Shown here: positions 10,055 through 22,356 of the stretch, in pieces | Layout of the letters: each line of letters begins with the position of its first letter | Position numbering within the stretch: position 1 is the stretch's first letter | Origin: Trichuris trichiura | Taxonomy: Eukaryota > Nematoda > Enoplea > Trichinellida > Trichuridae | Reading direction: 5' to 3' | NCBI GenBank assembly: GCA_037903355.1 | Contig: JBAJFE010000042.1 | Span: 2,864,001-2,928,000, forward strand | Length of the DNA: 64,000 nt | The notes under the pieces: generated by a model | Told to the model about the DNA's origin: nothing | The model's input: the letters and a program-made list of their open reading frames with translations, nothing else | Database searches by the model: none | Translations under genes and position numbers: made by a program

Positions 10055-12485
10055 TTATTGTTTTGTTGTCTTAAGATGGCAAGTATTATTTACTTTCTTA
10101 AGCTGAGCAAGCTGTCTTTTCTAGACTTTCGCGTAATAGAAATGGTGCATTAACGTTCTGTTCGTTTTGCGAACTATGCTTTGGCCTTTTAAGCTTACTT
10201 ATGTACAGACAATACAAGTAAGGAATCCACGTAGGCGATACCTGTGAGTAGGGACCTTGTGCCTGAAGTTCTTACTTCCACGTACTGCTTTCGCACTGTC
10301 AGACGCGCTGTTCGTATTAACTTCTTCCAGAGAAAACAGCGTGCCGCAGCCGTCTGACTGTCGCTGGCAGTTACCTAACTTCGCCTCTATGATCACGTAG
10401 TATGTATTTCCCTTTGTGTTTCACCGTTGACTACGTAGAGACAATACAAAAACATGCTTTAACAAAATCAGCAGCTGTCTCGCTACCCCTTCTCACTGTG
10501 CATATAGTCTGTCTATTCCAAGAAAAAACAGAGTTGAAAAGTTTTCTTTTTGTACGTGTGCTTAAGGCTTTTCAACGCTGTAAGGGAAACTGTACCCGGT
10601 TTAAGCCAGGCAGGTAGTATTTCTTTGCTAGAGTTGGATGTCGAGGAGAAAGTTTGCACACCGCGCTAATGTACAGCGTTACGAAGGGAAAATTCTCTTC
10701 AGTTTCTCTTACCGAAATCTGCTGTCGCAAAATAGAAATTTTTGACGCGGAGAGTCAAGGGTGAACTTATTTCAATGAAAGGGCAACAATTTGTTGTACT
10801 TGCATTGTGTTTTAATGGGAGCATTCCCCTTTGAGCGCTCGGCGTGTTTAGGGCAAGTATCCCAGGGAATCGCTGCAGGCCTATGATAACTTTTCCCGTA
10901 ATAATCATATAGAAAAAGAGCGCTCGAACAAAGTCGCCGCCAATCATCGCTATTTGCGTACTTGCATAGAGAATGGCGGTGTAACTTTCGAAAAGGTTCG
11001 GGTTAGTTTATGGAAAACTTCTCTTTGCAATGCATTTGTTTTGTTTTTTTCCACTACAAGGTACTGAAGCAGCTCGAAAGTTTATTAAGACAACTGATCG
11101 CGACGATATACGTTTTGGGAAATAATTTTAATTCGAATACCAAGATCTCCAATTCGGCAATGTTTTAATAGAGCCTACGAAACATCAATATCTCAGTACG
11201 TAGCCCAGAAAATGTTTAGCGCAAAAAGTCATTTGTCATTTTGCACCTTTCCAGCATACATTATTCACGGAAAACGATTTAATCTTCCTAGTAACCGCGT
11301 GGCATGTCTCATTTTGGGACAGCTTAGTATGCAACCTTTTTATTATTGTATTGTCTGGGCATCTGATTCGGTTATTTTTAGGTTATGGTGTGCAATGTAC
11401 CAGTCTGCCCTCAGATTCAGAAATAATTGGGGGCAGCGAAGGTCATTCGCACACGTTACCCTTAATGCGAGACCTATTAAGGTATTATATTTTTTTTCAA
11501 AAACTTTTCTATTACTCTATGCCGTCTTTAGGAATTCATGGACCGGTTACAATCCAAAGACTAACGTTCTTTGGATTGCCTATCTCATGGAATGTTTCGC
11601 CAACGGAACAGACTATCTGGGCGCCCCTTTACCGTCACCGAAGAAGGCGCGTACGCTAAACATAAAAGGACAAGTTGAAGAATGCATCTCGTCTGAGGAA
11701 ATGCTCCTTTTTACCGACCTGTTCGCTTTAAACGCCCAGTTTGTGCGCCAAATACGCACAAACGCAAATTTGCCGTCCACCCGTTAGTAATCGTTTATCA
11801 ATATTGTATCTATATTAAAATTAAATGGTTGGTGTTGAACGGCTGATGACCTTGAAGATTAACTTGAAGAATTGGACAGACAGCGCAGACAGAATTGCTA
11901 CAGTTGTATATTTGAAGATACCGCGCCTTAATTCCTGGTGCGCACGTTACACGTGTGCACCACTTCACATTTGCGGGATTTCCTACTCCCACAAGACTGC
12001 CATTAATCCTCTTTTCGTGCCTGAGCTAGTTTCTGTTATTCGTGTGAAACAGTCGACCCACTCACTTCCTTTTGGAGGTATTTATAAGGACAGTTCGTCT
12101 TGTCTGGCAGTCTGTCTGATTTCTCGTTTCCATCGTCTATACTCACGTGATATGATATACTCTATATGCGGTTATTAGAATGTCTCAGAGTGTGTTATCA
12201 GTAATTAACCTAAGAGGCTACAGTTACGTTGTCAGCGGAAGCACCATAAAAGTCTAAGCGATGGTATGCGTTAAATTAAACGAACCTTTGCGTATAGGCA
12301 GCATTAAGTTAGTGCTGGTGCTTCATGTAAAGAAAAGACTTAGTAATAGGGCATAGAACGAAAATTGGATTGAAGCTATCAACCGACTGAAGTGAGCGTG
12401 CTAGGTTTCTAGCGCGAGGTTATTTTTTTATTGCATCTTACCAACATGTGCCAAAAGTCTTCATTTTCCAGTTATATTATTCTTT

Positions 12486-12850
12486 TAGGAAAGGAACATC
12501 AAGTCACCATGTCCAGCATTGGAAATGTGGGTTTAACTCTTATTAACTTTCACATGGTAGCTCATAAGACTTTAAAGGGGTTAAATCCGTGGAAATAAAG
12601 AGCACTGGACATGAAGCAGTTCGATTTACTGTGCTGCTATCATGCTTAGCAGATGGAACCAAGTTAAAGCCAATGGTTATTTTCAAGCGAAAAGGAATCT
12701 AAAAGTCAAGTTTCCTCTTGTTGTCTTTATGATAAACAACCGGAACAGGGTAGATGCTACAGCTACAGCAGCTACAAAGTCTTTCATGAGGTGCTCCATC
12801 GCTAATCCTTTGGACGTATTAAAGGAGATCAATGAGGATGCTGGCTAAAA
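12486..12850 (+). pseudogene. pogo/Tigger-type DDE transposase relic
   Basis: One frame (12598-about 12700) reads STGHEAVRFTVLLSCLADG followed by TKLKPMVIFKRK, which matches the block found in DDE transposases of the pogo/Tigger group (TGHE..FTV.L.C.ADGTKL.P..IFKRK). It stops immediately after, and the flanking sequence only continues in other frames. No terminal repeats found. It lies in the spacer between the two copies of the 4.67 kb segment. Confidence 0.6.
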
Positions 12851-13460
12851 TTACGAATTGAAGTAAGATTCAGACTTTAACTATGGACTGCTTAATGAGG
12901 ACGACGTTTTTCCTTACCTACATTTGAAGTTAAAAGTCACCAAAAGGAGGCAGGTATGCGTAAAAATTAGCATTGCTGCTACGAATTCTGGTCAACAACA
13001 GATAGTTTGACCGATCTTTGACCTCATTTCTCCCTACCATCATACTGTAGGTTTGCCTGCAGGTTCCTTTTTAGCAAGCTTGGCCTTATCTATGCGCCGA
13101 ACACAATTATTGTTTTTCTAACACAACGATTGCATGGAATTAAGAAGGGAACGCTTGTGACGCCATGTTGGCTCTAAAAGTGCTGGAGCATTCCAGAAAA
13201 AACATTTCCTGTTGCATCCGTTAGAAAAGAATATCCATGTCGCTGCTTATTTTAAGCGTCCTCTCTTCCATTACGAAACCCTAGTAACCTGTGCCCTGTG
13301 TTGACGGATCGCTGAGAAAATGTTTCGCTGAGATCTATCCCGATTCTCATCGATCTATGCGCACAATAAATTCACATCTTTTTCCTTTTTATTCAACTTT
13401 CATACATAAGTGAGAATAGTCATTAAGAAAACACCAACAGCATAACTCAGGAGAACATGT

Positions 13461-13661
13461 TGTAACGGTAGAGATAAGCAGGTACGACAGAATGCAGGTG
13501 CAAGGTGGACGGTAGACACACGTCGGAGAGAGAGTAGTCAATAGTCTTCGCGGGCGCTCGTTGCGGAGTGATCCGCGTCTTCGGTGCCGTCGGCGTTATT
13601 TGTGTGTGTCCGGCGTGGCAGGGTGAATAAAAGGTTTGAAGAGACTCGGTGGTCTGTTACA
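13461..13661 (+). repeat. 5' LTR
   Basis: 201 bp, TGTAAC...GTTACA, containing GAATAAAAGG (polyadenylation signal) shortly before its end. It differs from the 3' LTR by many substitutions and lacks that copy's expanded GA run, so the insertion is not recent. Confidence 0.9.
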
Positions 13662-13701
13662 TATTTGGCGACCGTGGCTCTTTCGTTCCAAAGACTTGTA
13701 A

Positions 13702-14640
13702 ATGCTGAGAACGCATAGTGGTAACTCAGAATCGTCAGACAGCCAGCTGGAGGAAGGTTTCGTCGAGAGCTGTGACATTAGGGAGGCAATACCCAGGAGG
13801 GGCCTACGTGAAGAGGACGCCATCGGTTCAATAGGTGGTGGAGGACCTTGGTGCCAACCCCCTGGTACGCTCTCGTCAGCAATGGACGTCGATGTGTGGC
13901 TCGGACGACTGCAGGATTACTTGACTGCAAATACTATACCGAAAGCGCGTTGGGTGCCCATTATGAAGTCCCTGGTCGACGATAAGATTTATAAGAGCTT
14001 GGACTCTCTGGGCTAAGAGTGCACGTACGAAACATTGAAATCGCATTTGCGACGGCGATTCGGAAAAGACGATTCCCTCTTCGTTCAGCACCTACAGATT
14101 TTCCAACGGGTGCTGAAGCCAGGAGAATTTGTCGATGATTTTGCTGACGAATTACGATGCCTCGGAGCAGAAGTCGGGAAGCAGGATGACGATTTGAAAG
14201 AGCAATTCATCATGGGACTGCAAGATACCGCTGCACAAAGGCATCTGCTGGACAAAAGACCAGATTCCTTCGATCAAGCGGTGCAGATCGCCAAGCAATA
14301 TCGTGCTGCGCAAGCATCGGTAGAAAACATGCAGAAGAGAAGACGACTAATGGTGACAGGTGGCTGCCAGGACGGGTACGCTATTGAGGGGAGCGGCCCC
14401 AGCACGACAGAGAATCAGCTCATTGTTACAGCGCTAGAGCGCATTGAAGACTGATTGTCCCGGCTGGAAGTTGCGCATCAGCGAGACGAGCATAGAATCG
14501 GAAGAAAAAGTCATCGCGAAGGCACAGCGATAAGGGAGGCTGCTCGAAGCAAAGTTAAGCTGACCTGTTTTGTTTGTGCTACGACGCGTCATTTTGCTCG
14601 AGACTATCCCATGCGGCAAAGAGAGAGTAACGCCAACGGA
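13702..14640 (+). pseudogene. gag of the Gypsy element
   Basis: A single reading frame with two stops (TAA at 14014-14016 and TGA at 14452-14454). Segment 2 (14035-14454) has the helical, charged character of Gypsy capsid. Near the end is a zinc knuckle remnant CFVCATTRHFARDYP in which the last Cys of CX2CX4HX4C is Tyr. Gag would package the RNA. The stops and the lost zinc ligand show decay. Confidence 0.8.
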
Positions 14641-17600
14641 GGACTCAGCGATGAGCTTGACGGATGCTGCGCTATCACGAGAAAGCAGACGTTTGCCGTA
14701 TGTCGATGTGGAAGTCTCCAATGGAATGAGGTTGAATGCTCTGGTGGACACAGGAGCCGTAGCGACCTTCGTACACGAAAGCTTACTTGAACAGTGCGGA
14801 ATCCCCATGCAACCATGGAAGCAGGCAGCATTTAAAGGAGTGGACGGAGCTCAGGTATGTCCTAAGGGCACGGCACAGCTCGAGCTAACATGCTTGGGAA
14901 GGCAACTCAGGGTGAACGCGGTGTTCCTGGCTGCTCCACCGTGTCCTTTAGCTTTGGGCATGGATGCGTTGACGTCGTTGGGTGTGACGCTGGAGCTCTC
15001 TGCACAGGGATCACTGGTCCAATTAATGAATGACCGGCAGCCAACGGATAAAGAGATTCTGCCGACGAGGGCTGAAAGTTGGACCGCAGAGGAACCATTC
15101 ACGTCAGTAATGGCCGGAGTGACTTACGGCGAGCAACTTAACGGCGTTCAGAGAGCAGAAGTGGAAAAGGTTTTGCAATCTTTGCCTCAGCTGTTTAGGA
15201 AGGCGGGGAATCACGCGGCGGCGGATCATGGAATCACCCATCGAATACCAACACAGGCAGTAAATCCTATCACTTGTCGCCCGTATCGCGTCTCAAGTAG
15301 TGAGCGAAAACCGATAGCAGAACAGGTGAATGAAATGATGAGAGATGGAATCATGGAAAGATCCAGCAGTCCGTGGTCATTCCCGGTAGTAATGGTGCGG
15401 AAACGGGATAGCACCTGGCGATTCTGTGTGGGCTATCGCCGTCTAAACGCTATTACCATACGGGACGTCTATCCGATGCCTCGGATGGACGACGTGCCAG
15501 ACCGTGTGGGGGGCGCGCGGTACTTTTCAAAGTTGGATTTCAAGAGCGGCTATTGTCAGATTCCGGTGGAGCCGGCGGATCGAGAAAAAACTGCCTTTGT
15601 AACGCCAGATGGCTTATACCAATTCAAGAAGATGCCGTTTGGACTATGTAATGCCCCAGCGAGTTTCTCACGTCTGATGGATCATGTTTTGGGAGATTTG
15701 AAATGGACGGCGTGTCTCAGTTACATGGATGACATACTTGTCTTCTCAGCTACATTCGACGAGCATGTAACTCGCCTCAAAGTGGTACTCAGTATGTTGG
15801 CCAACAACGGATTGCGTCTACAACCGACAAAGTGTGTGATCGGCACTGATAAAACGGAATACTTGGGCCATGCAATAGATGCTACAGGAGTGCACCCGGA
15901 TCCGGCGAAAGTAGAAGCTATATCAGCGTTTCCGAAACTGCAAACAGTCAGACAACTGAGAAGGTTCATTGGTATGACTAGCTATTACCGATGGTTCGTG
16001 CGAAACTTTGCAACAATCATGCGTCCACTTAGTCCGCTGTTGAAAAAGACAGAAACGTGGAGTTGGAGTACTGAACAGGAGAAAGCGTTTCTGGACCTAA
16101 AGGACAGGATGAAACATCCACCTGTGTTGCATCACTTTCGGGAAGATTGGTTTACGGAACTACACTGCGATGCTAGCAGGGAAGGCTTGGGAGTAGTACT
16201 GATTCAGTCGAAGGATGAAGAAGTGCACGCCATTCTTTATTTAAGCCGCATGCTAACGTCGACTGAACAAAGGTACCACTCAAATGAGTTGGACTGTTTA
16301 GCTGTTGTCTGGGTTTTGCGGATGGTACGTCCGTGCGTTTTGGGTCGAAACTTTAGGGTCGTGACGGATAATGCAGCAGTAAAGTGGCTCTTCGAAAGGC
16401 GACAGTCGAACGACAAATTTGGAAGATGGGCCATGGCTGTGACGGAGTATCTTGACATGTGTGAGTTCGTACATCGCGCAGGTCGAGCAAATGTGGTAGC
16501 AGATGCGCTGTCTCGAGCACCGGTGGGTAAGGCGGTGTCCGAAGCAGAGATAGCGGAAGAGCTAATGCTGTGTGCAGCAGTCTGTGACGGCATTAGCCGG
16601 GAAGAGCTGGAGATCTCACAGTCAGCTGATCCAGAGCTACGCCGCGTCATGAAGCGGATCGCCTCTAATCAAGTGGATGCTGACGGAGAGAGAGAGAAAG
16701 GAATAACACACTGGAAGAATTCCGACTCTTCCAAGGCATTTTATATCGCAAGAATAAGGATCAGGGCCGCCCATGGAAACTGGCAATCCCTTCAAACCTA
16801 CGACGAAATGTCGTCGTTTCCCTCCATGCTGGGCCTACCGCAGGACATCTTGGGGTGGAGAAAAGAGCGACTAGAGTGCGGAAACGGTATTGGTAGCCAA
16901 ATATTACAGAAACGTTGCGGCAGGTAGTACTGGCTTGCCCAACATGCCAGAAAAGGAAGGTTGGATGTAGCAAACCTTGTGGCCTTCTCCAAAGTATAGA
17001 ACCCCCGAGGAAGCCGTTTGAGATGGTGGGGATAGACCATCTCGGGCCATTTCCTGTAACTAGCAAAGGGAATAGGCACATCATCGTGTGCGTCGATTAT
17101 TTGACGAAATGGGTGGAATTATTCGCCGTTCCGGACACGACAAGTCAGAGGGTCGCAGACTTTTTAATGAAAGCTATCATCCTAAGGCATGGCGTGCCTA
17201 AGAAATTGATCAGTGACCAGGGTACACCCTCTACGGCGGAGACCACAAAGGCGGTTTTATCAAAACTGAAAATCGAACATGGCATAACCAGCAGCTGTCA
17301 TCCCCAGTCTAACGGGCTGGTCGAACGAATAAACAGGACGCTGAGCAGCATACTGGCTGCCTACGTAAATTCCAAGCATGCGAACTGGGATGAGTTTGTG
17401 CCATATGCAATGTTCGCAATCAACAGGATGGACCAGTCAAGCACCGGAGTCTCCCCCTTTGAACTGGTTTACGGTCGCTTAGCTGTACTCCCGACAGATA
17501 GCTGTTTTCCATGGCCGGAGGAAGCTCACAAAACGTATGAAGACTTCAAGAAGCGAGTTGAGTCTGCGAGCTGCAGCCAGAGCCAAGTGCAAGGAGGCGC

Positions 17601-17760
17601 AGGGGAGGGAAAAGAGGCTATACGATTAGAGAAGAAACCAGGGTGGATCCTTCCGAGTCGGAGACCTTGTTTTACTACGTCGCGTTCTTCGACGAGTAGG
17701 CCAAAGTGCGAAGTTTCTGCCACGTTACGTAAGACCCTTTCGAGTGGTGCACAAGCTTAG
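14570..17760 (+). pseudogene. pol of the Gypsy element (PR-RT-RNase H-IN)
   Basis: The first open part (14570-16927) overlaps gag in a different frame. It contains the aspartic protease (ALVDTGAVATFV), reverse transcriptase with KLDFKSGYCQIPV, MPFGLCNAP and the YMDD active site (LSYMDDILVFS near 15720), and RNase H (LHCDASREGLG, VADALSRA). After about 16690 frameshifts and a stop break the His/Cys region. Integrase resumes at 16915-17760 with CPTCQKRK, VGIDHLGPF (first Asp), LISDQGTPS (second Asp) and NGLVERINRTL (Glu). A further frameshift near 17.6-17.7 kb separates the C-terminal piece (17744-17860). Confidence 0.88.
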
Positions 17761-17920
17761 TGATATCACTTACAAGCTCAACTATCTGAAATCAGGCCGT
17801 CAGCGCAGGGGAGATAAGATTTTCACTCCCCACGTAGCACAACTGAAGAGATATCGGAGCCCGATGGAGTCAGCGTGGCGTTGCTCAGGGGCGACCGACC
17901 GAAACGCAAGGGAGGCGCAT

Positions 17921-18144
17921 TATAACGATGGAGATAAGCAGGTACGACGGAATCCAGGTACGAGGCGGGCGGTAGACACACGTCAGGAGTCGGAGAGTCA
18001 GAGAGAGAGAGAGAGAGTAGTCAATAGTCTTCGCGGACGCTCGTTGCGGGGTGAGCCGCGTCTTCGGTGCTGTCGCCTTTATTTGTGTGTGTCCGGCGTG
18101 GTACGCTGAATAAAAGGTTTGAAGAGACTCCGTGGTCTGTTACA
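17921..18144 (+). repeat. 3' LTR
   Basis: 224 bp. Starts TATAACGATGGAGATAAGC (the first TGTAAC mutated to TATAAC) and ends CTGTTACA. It contains a (GA)n expansion near 17999-18018 that accounts for most of the length difference from the 5' LTR. Confidence 0.9.
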
Positions 18145-18349
18145 ATATTTTACGCGTTTGAAAGCAGAAGCTCAAGACGACTTTCTGGTTAGCCACTGCC
18201 GATGCTGTGAGAAAGGGAATACCTTCCAGCAGTAAGCTTAAACTACGCATTTTCCGCTAGACAGTGACTACAACACTTCATAAATTTCTGCTATTTCTGA
18301 AGCTCTGCGTCAGCAGCGGTCGAAGACTACGACACGCACATCGTAATGT

Positions 18350-18421
18350 AGGTTCCACCGAGATTCGAACTCGGATTGCTGGATTCAGAGTCCAGAGTGC
18401 TAACCGTTACACCATGGAACC
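18350..18421 (-). tRNA. tRNA-Gln (CTG), copy 2
   Basis: 72-nt minus-strand cloverleaf with a perfectly paired acceptor stem (GGTTCCA / TGGAACC), anticodon CTG and T arm CCGAG-TTCGAAT-CTCGG. It is the duplicate of 8152-8223 and the better-preserved one. Confidence 0.95.
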
Positions 18422-20074
18422 ACGTGAAGTGGCTCTCCAGCAAGGCTCTCTGTATACCTTTACGCTAATGTTGTTTCGTTGCATTTTAATTTACGTAACT
18501 GCGAGTCATTTAGTGTGATCAGCATACATGATAGACAAGACAAGTGTCAATAAGTCGATTAATATCTAGAATGTGCAAAAACAACAAAGGGTAATGTATT
18601 TGAAGGTTTGCATGCGAACTAGAAATAGCAGACGCAGTATGTTTCTGTTTCTGAAAAATACAAAATAGTTCTTTTCCTGGCGAAGTATTACCAATGTCAT
18701 CCAGGAGACGATGAGCTATCCAGTAAGAATTCGACCCACAGTTCCCTGAAGGAAAGAGTTAAGGTTCTACTATATGGCATTGGATAAGCATGCTGAGGGC
18801 AACTTGCGAATTGAACAACGTCCTTTAGTTCTTCTGTGCTATGAAAAATAACCAAACGATCAGGAGGCAATTTCACAGGGCGCTTCGAAGCTCTGCGTCT
18901 ATTCAATTAATTTTAGGAAGTGGCGAAGCCTTGAAGCCGTTAGCATAGAGTGCAAAGTAAATCGTTGCAGCTGCGGCTGCTCAAGCGCAAAACGGGCGCC
19001 ACTTCAATTAATTGTTTCGAAAAGTATACAGTAGCTTTGATCCGCTTAAGAACACCAAAGAAGGTTCAGTGTGGTACATGGACAGTGCAGTGGAACAGTC
19101 CAAGCTACGAAGCTTTACTATGGTGATCATATCTCGTGCGCACTTAAAAGTGTGCTTTTTTGCGTTTGTATGGTGTACTCATCCGTTTCTTCCCTTCTAC
19201 AGCGTGTTCGTAAACTTTTGCCCGGATTACAGGACTCCTTGGAAGTCATGGAAGAACTTCAACTGCTCAGCGGCCGTTGAATTTTGCCCTGCGTGCAACA
19301 GAAGATAGCATGACGTTACAGCATGCTTCACAGTTCAAATATTAAAGAATTTGTCAAAGTTCACGGTAATCCTTTACTCAATAAGGACGAGTGTTGATGT
19401 CATTGGAGCGTAAACCAAAAGAACCTACGCCAACGGTCGCTGCACTTTGCACTATTCACACTCAGACAAACCCATACCCTCAATAGCATTTCTTCTATTC
19501 CCTGATAATAAAGTTGCCCATAAGTCAGATAGTTTAAAATCTATTTTTTAATCCCTACAAGCTTACTGTACTACATGCTTTTGTTCTACCTGAATTCAAG
19601 GACTGAGGAGTTCAAAGAAGAAACATGGCGAGAAAAATAACAGAGGGAAGTTTCGTCGAGGAAAGATCTTTGAGACAGGCCCTGGGGAAGTCGATGCATT
19701 GGAACAAGGTGCTTACAGGTTTACCTTCGAGAATTATTCGTCTGAATTATCAAGTACTCTACGACTAATTTTACTGAAATCACAGAAGCAGTGAAATAAA
19801 TTTTCTGTTGAAATGTTGCCGCCATCAATTTTAGTTTTACTAGCTCCAGTATTAACTGAATGACCAACGCAATGCAGTAGAATTTCATGCTTTTATTCGT
19901 TAACGCACAGCATCTTGAACTGTAAGCACTGATGTTCATATGCGCAGCGAAAGATGATGTTCAGGCATTAGTCACTTTAAGGCGGCGACTTCTTGCGAGT
20001 CACAGTGCAGTTACTTACAGTCAATAGATATAAGTACCTGCGCATCAAATTACTGTGTGGCTGTCGCTGCGTTG

Positions 20075-20137
20075 GCCTGGTATCTGTTCGGGTGTGTGCA
20101 ACTTATGTATGGGTTGCATAAAGAACAGGTATTGGGC
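20075..20137 (+). ncRNA. Candidate hairpin H1 (copy 2)
   Basis: Same fold as 9868-9930. The lower stem GCCTGGTATCTGTTC pairs with GAACAGGTATTGGGC at all 15 positions counting G-U; the mismatch of copy 1 is absent. Loop and upper stem are retained. Confidence 0.45.
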
Positions 20138-20156
20138 GACAGAGTCAAGCTACTGT

Positions 20157-20239
20157 TGCTGCGTCGACTTGGTATCTGTTCAAGTGTGTGCAGCCTACGT
20201 ATGGGTTGCATAAAGAACAGGTATTGAGTCGCCTGAACG
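20157..20239 (+). ncRNA. Candidate hairpin H2 (copy 2)
   Basis: Same fold as 9950-10032. Its core, 20166-20230, has an identical 16-pair lower stem. The changes against copy 1 fall in the unpaired internal loop (GAGTGTG to AAGTGTG) and the outermost bases. The GTAAGT donor downstream is retained at about 20256. Confidence 0.48.
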
Positions 20240-22356
20240 ATCCGTCCGTGAACTGGTAAGTTTATTGTTTTGTTGTCTTAAGATGGCAAGTATTATTAAC
20301 TTTCTTAAGCTGAGGAAGCTGTCTTTTCTAGACTTTCGCGTAATAGAAATGCTGCATTAACGTTCTGTTCGTTTTGGGAACTATGCTTTGACTTTTTAAG
20401 CTTACTTATGTACAGGCAATTCAAGTAAGGAATCCACGTAGACGATACGTGTAAGTAGGGACCTTGTGCCTGAAGTTATTACTTCCCCGTACTGCTTTCG
20501 CACTGTCAGATGCGCTGTTCGTATTAATTGCTTCCAGAGAAAACAGCGTGCCGCAGCCGTCTGACTGTCGCTGGCAGTTTCCTAACTTCGCCTCTACGAT
20601 CACGTAGTATGTATTTCCCTTTGTGTTTCGCCGTTGACTACGTAGAGACAATACAAAAACATGCTTCAACAAAATGAGCAGCTGTCTCGCTACCCCCTCT
20701 CACTGTGTATGTAGTCTGTCTATTCCAAGAAAAAACAGAGTTGAAAAGTTTCCTTTTTGTACGTGTGCTTAAAGCTTTTCAACGCTGTAAGGGAAACTGT
20801 ACCCGGTTTAAGCCAGGCAGGTAGTATTTCTTTGCTAGAGTTGGATGTCGAGGGGAAAGTTTGCACACCGCGCTAATGTACAGCGTTACGAAGGTAAAAT
20901 TCTGTTCAGTTTCTCTTACCGAAATCTGCTGTCGCAAAATAGAAATTTTTGACGCGGAGAGTCAAGGGTGAACTTGTTTTAATGAAATGGAAACAATTTG
21001 GTGTACTTGCATTGTGTTTTAATGGGAGCATTCCCCTTTGAGGGTTCAGTGTGTTTAGGGCAAGTATCCCAGGGAATTGCTGCACGCCTATGATAACTTT
21101 TCCCGTAATAATCATATAGAAAAAGAGCGCTCGAACAAAGTCGCCGCCAATCATCGCTATTTGCGTACTTGCATAGAGAATGGCGGTGTAACTTTCGAAA
21201 AGGTTCGGGTTGGTTTGTGGAAAACTTCTCTTTGCAATGCATTTGTTTTGTTTTTTTCCACCACAGGGTACTGAAGCAGCTCGAAAGTTTATTAAGACAA
21301 CTGATCACGACGATATACGTTTTGGGAAATAATTTTAATTCGAATACCAAGATCTCCAATTCGGCAATGTTTTAATAGAGCCTACAAAACGTCGATGTCT
21401 CATTATGTAGCCCAGAAAATGTTTAGCGCAAAAAGTCATTTGTCATTTTGCACCTTTCCAGCATAAATTATTCACGGAAAACGATTTAATCTTCCTAGTA
21501 ACCGTGTGGCCTGTTTCATTTTGAGACAAGTTAGTGTGCAACCCTTTTATTATTGTATTGTCTGGGTATCTAATTCGGTTATTTTTAGGTTATCGTGTGC
21601 AATGTACCAGTCTGCCCTCAGATTCTGAAATAATTGAGGGCAGCGAAGATCATGCGCACATGTTACCCTTAATGCGAGAGCTATTAAGGTATTATATTTT
21701 TTTTCAAAAACTTTTCTATTACTCTGTGCCGTCTTTAGGAATTCATGGGCCGGTTACAATCCAAAGACTAACGTTCTTTGGATTGCCTATCTCATGGATG
21801 TTTTCGCCAACGGAACAGACTATCTGGGCGCCCCTTTAGCGTCAGTGAAGAAGGCGCGTTCGCTGAACACAAAAGGACAAGTTGAAGAATGCGGCTGGTC
21901 TGAGGAAATGCTCCTTTTTATAGACCTCTTCGCTCTAAACGCCCAGTTTGTGCGCCAAATACGCACAAACGCTAATTTGCCGTCAACCCGTTAGTAATCG
22001 CTTATCAATATTGTATGTATGTTAGAATTAAACGGGTGGTGTTGAACCGCTGATGACCTTGAAGATTAACTTGAAGAATTGGACTGACAGCGCAGACAGA
22101 ATTGCTACTGTTGTATATTTGAAGAAACCGCGCGTTAATTTTTGGTACGCCCGTTACCCTCGCCACTTCACACTTGCGTGAGTTCCTACTCACACATGAC
22201 AGCGCCTTTAATTTTTTTTTCGTGCCTGAGCTAGTTTCTGTTACTCGTGTGAAACAGCCGACCCACTCACCTCCTTTTGGAGGTATTTATAAGGACTGTT
22301 CGTTTCGTCTGGCAATCTCTGTCTGATTTCTCATTTCCAGCGTCTGTACTCTAGGT

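Larger units (their letters stand above)
7591..12260. repeat. Duplicated 4.67 kb segment, copy 1
   Basis: Aligns throughout with 13100-13460, 18145-22356 and 23418-23528. Offsets differ only by the two insertions in copy 2. It contains a tRNA-Gln gene, a promoter-like site, two RNA hairpins and no convincing protein gene. The longest frame (11212-11787, 191 codons) is broken in copy 2 and its shared tail has many amino-acid changes, so it is probably not coding. Copy 1 also has a (GC)n run at 8913-8930 that is only a few bases in copy 2. Confidence 0.9.
13461..18144 (+). mobile_element. Ty3/Gypsy LTR retrotransposon, 4.68 kb, degenerate
   Basis: LTRs at 13461-13661 and 17921-18144 begin TGTAAC/TATAAC and end GTTACA. 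A 4-bp target duplication, ATGT (13457-13460) and ATAT (18145-18148), matches the empty site GAACATATTTT in copy 1. The primer binding site TGGCGACCGTGG (13666) resembles the tRNA-Ser type used by mag-like Gypsy elements. Order is gag, protease, RT, RNase H, integrase; no envelope frame. Gag has two in-frame stops and pol is frameshifted and interrupted, so the copy is not autonomous. Confidence 0.92.

Noticed and set aside
11212..11787. 191-codon frame in duplicated copy 1 as a protein gene
   Set aside because: The equivalent region of copy 2 has stops, and the shared tail differs mostly by amino-acid-changing substitutions, so there is no sign of protein constraint.
16237..17084. Minus-strand frames opposite the Gypsy pol
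   Set aside because: They are antisense shadows of RNase H and integrase coding sequence.
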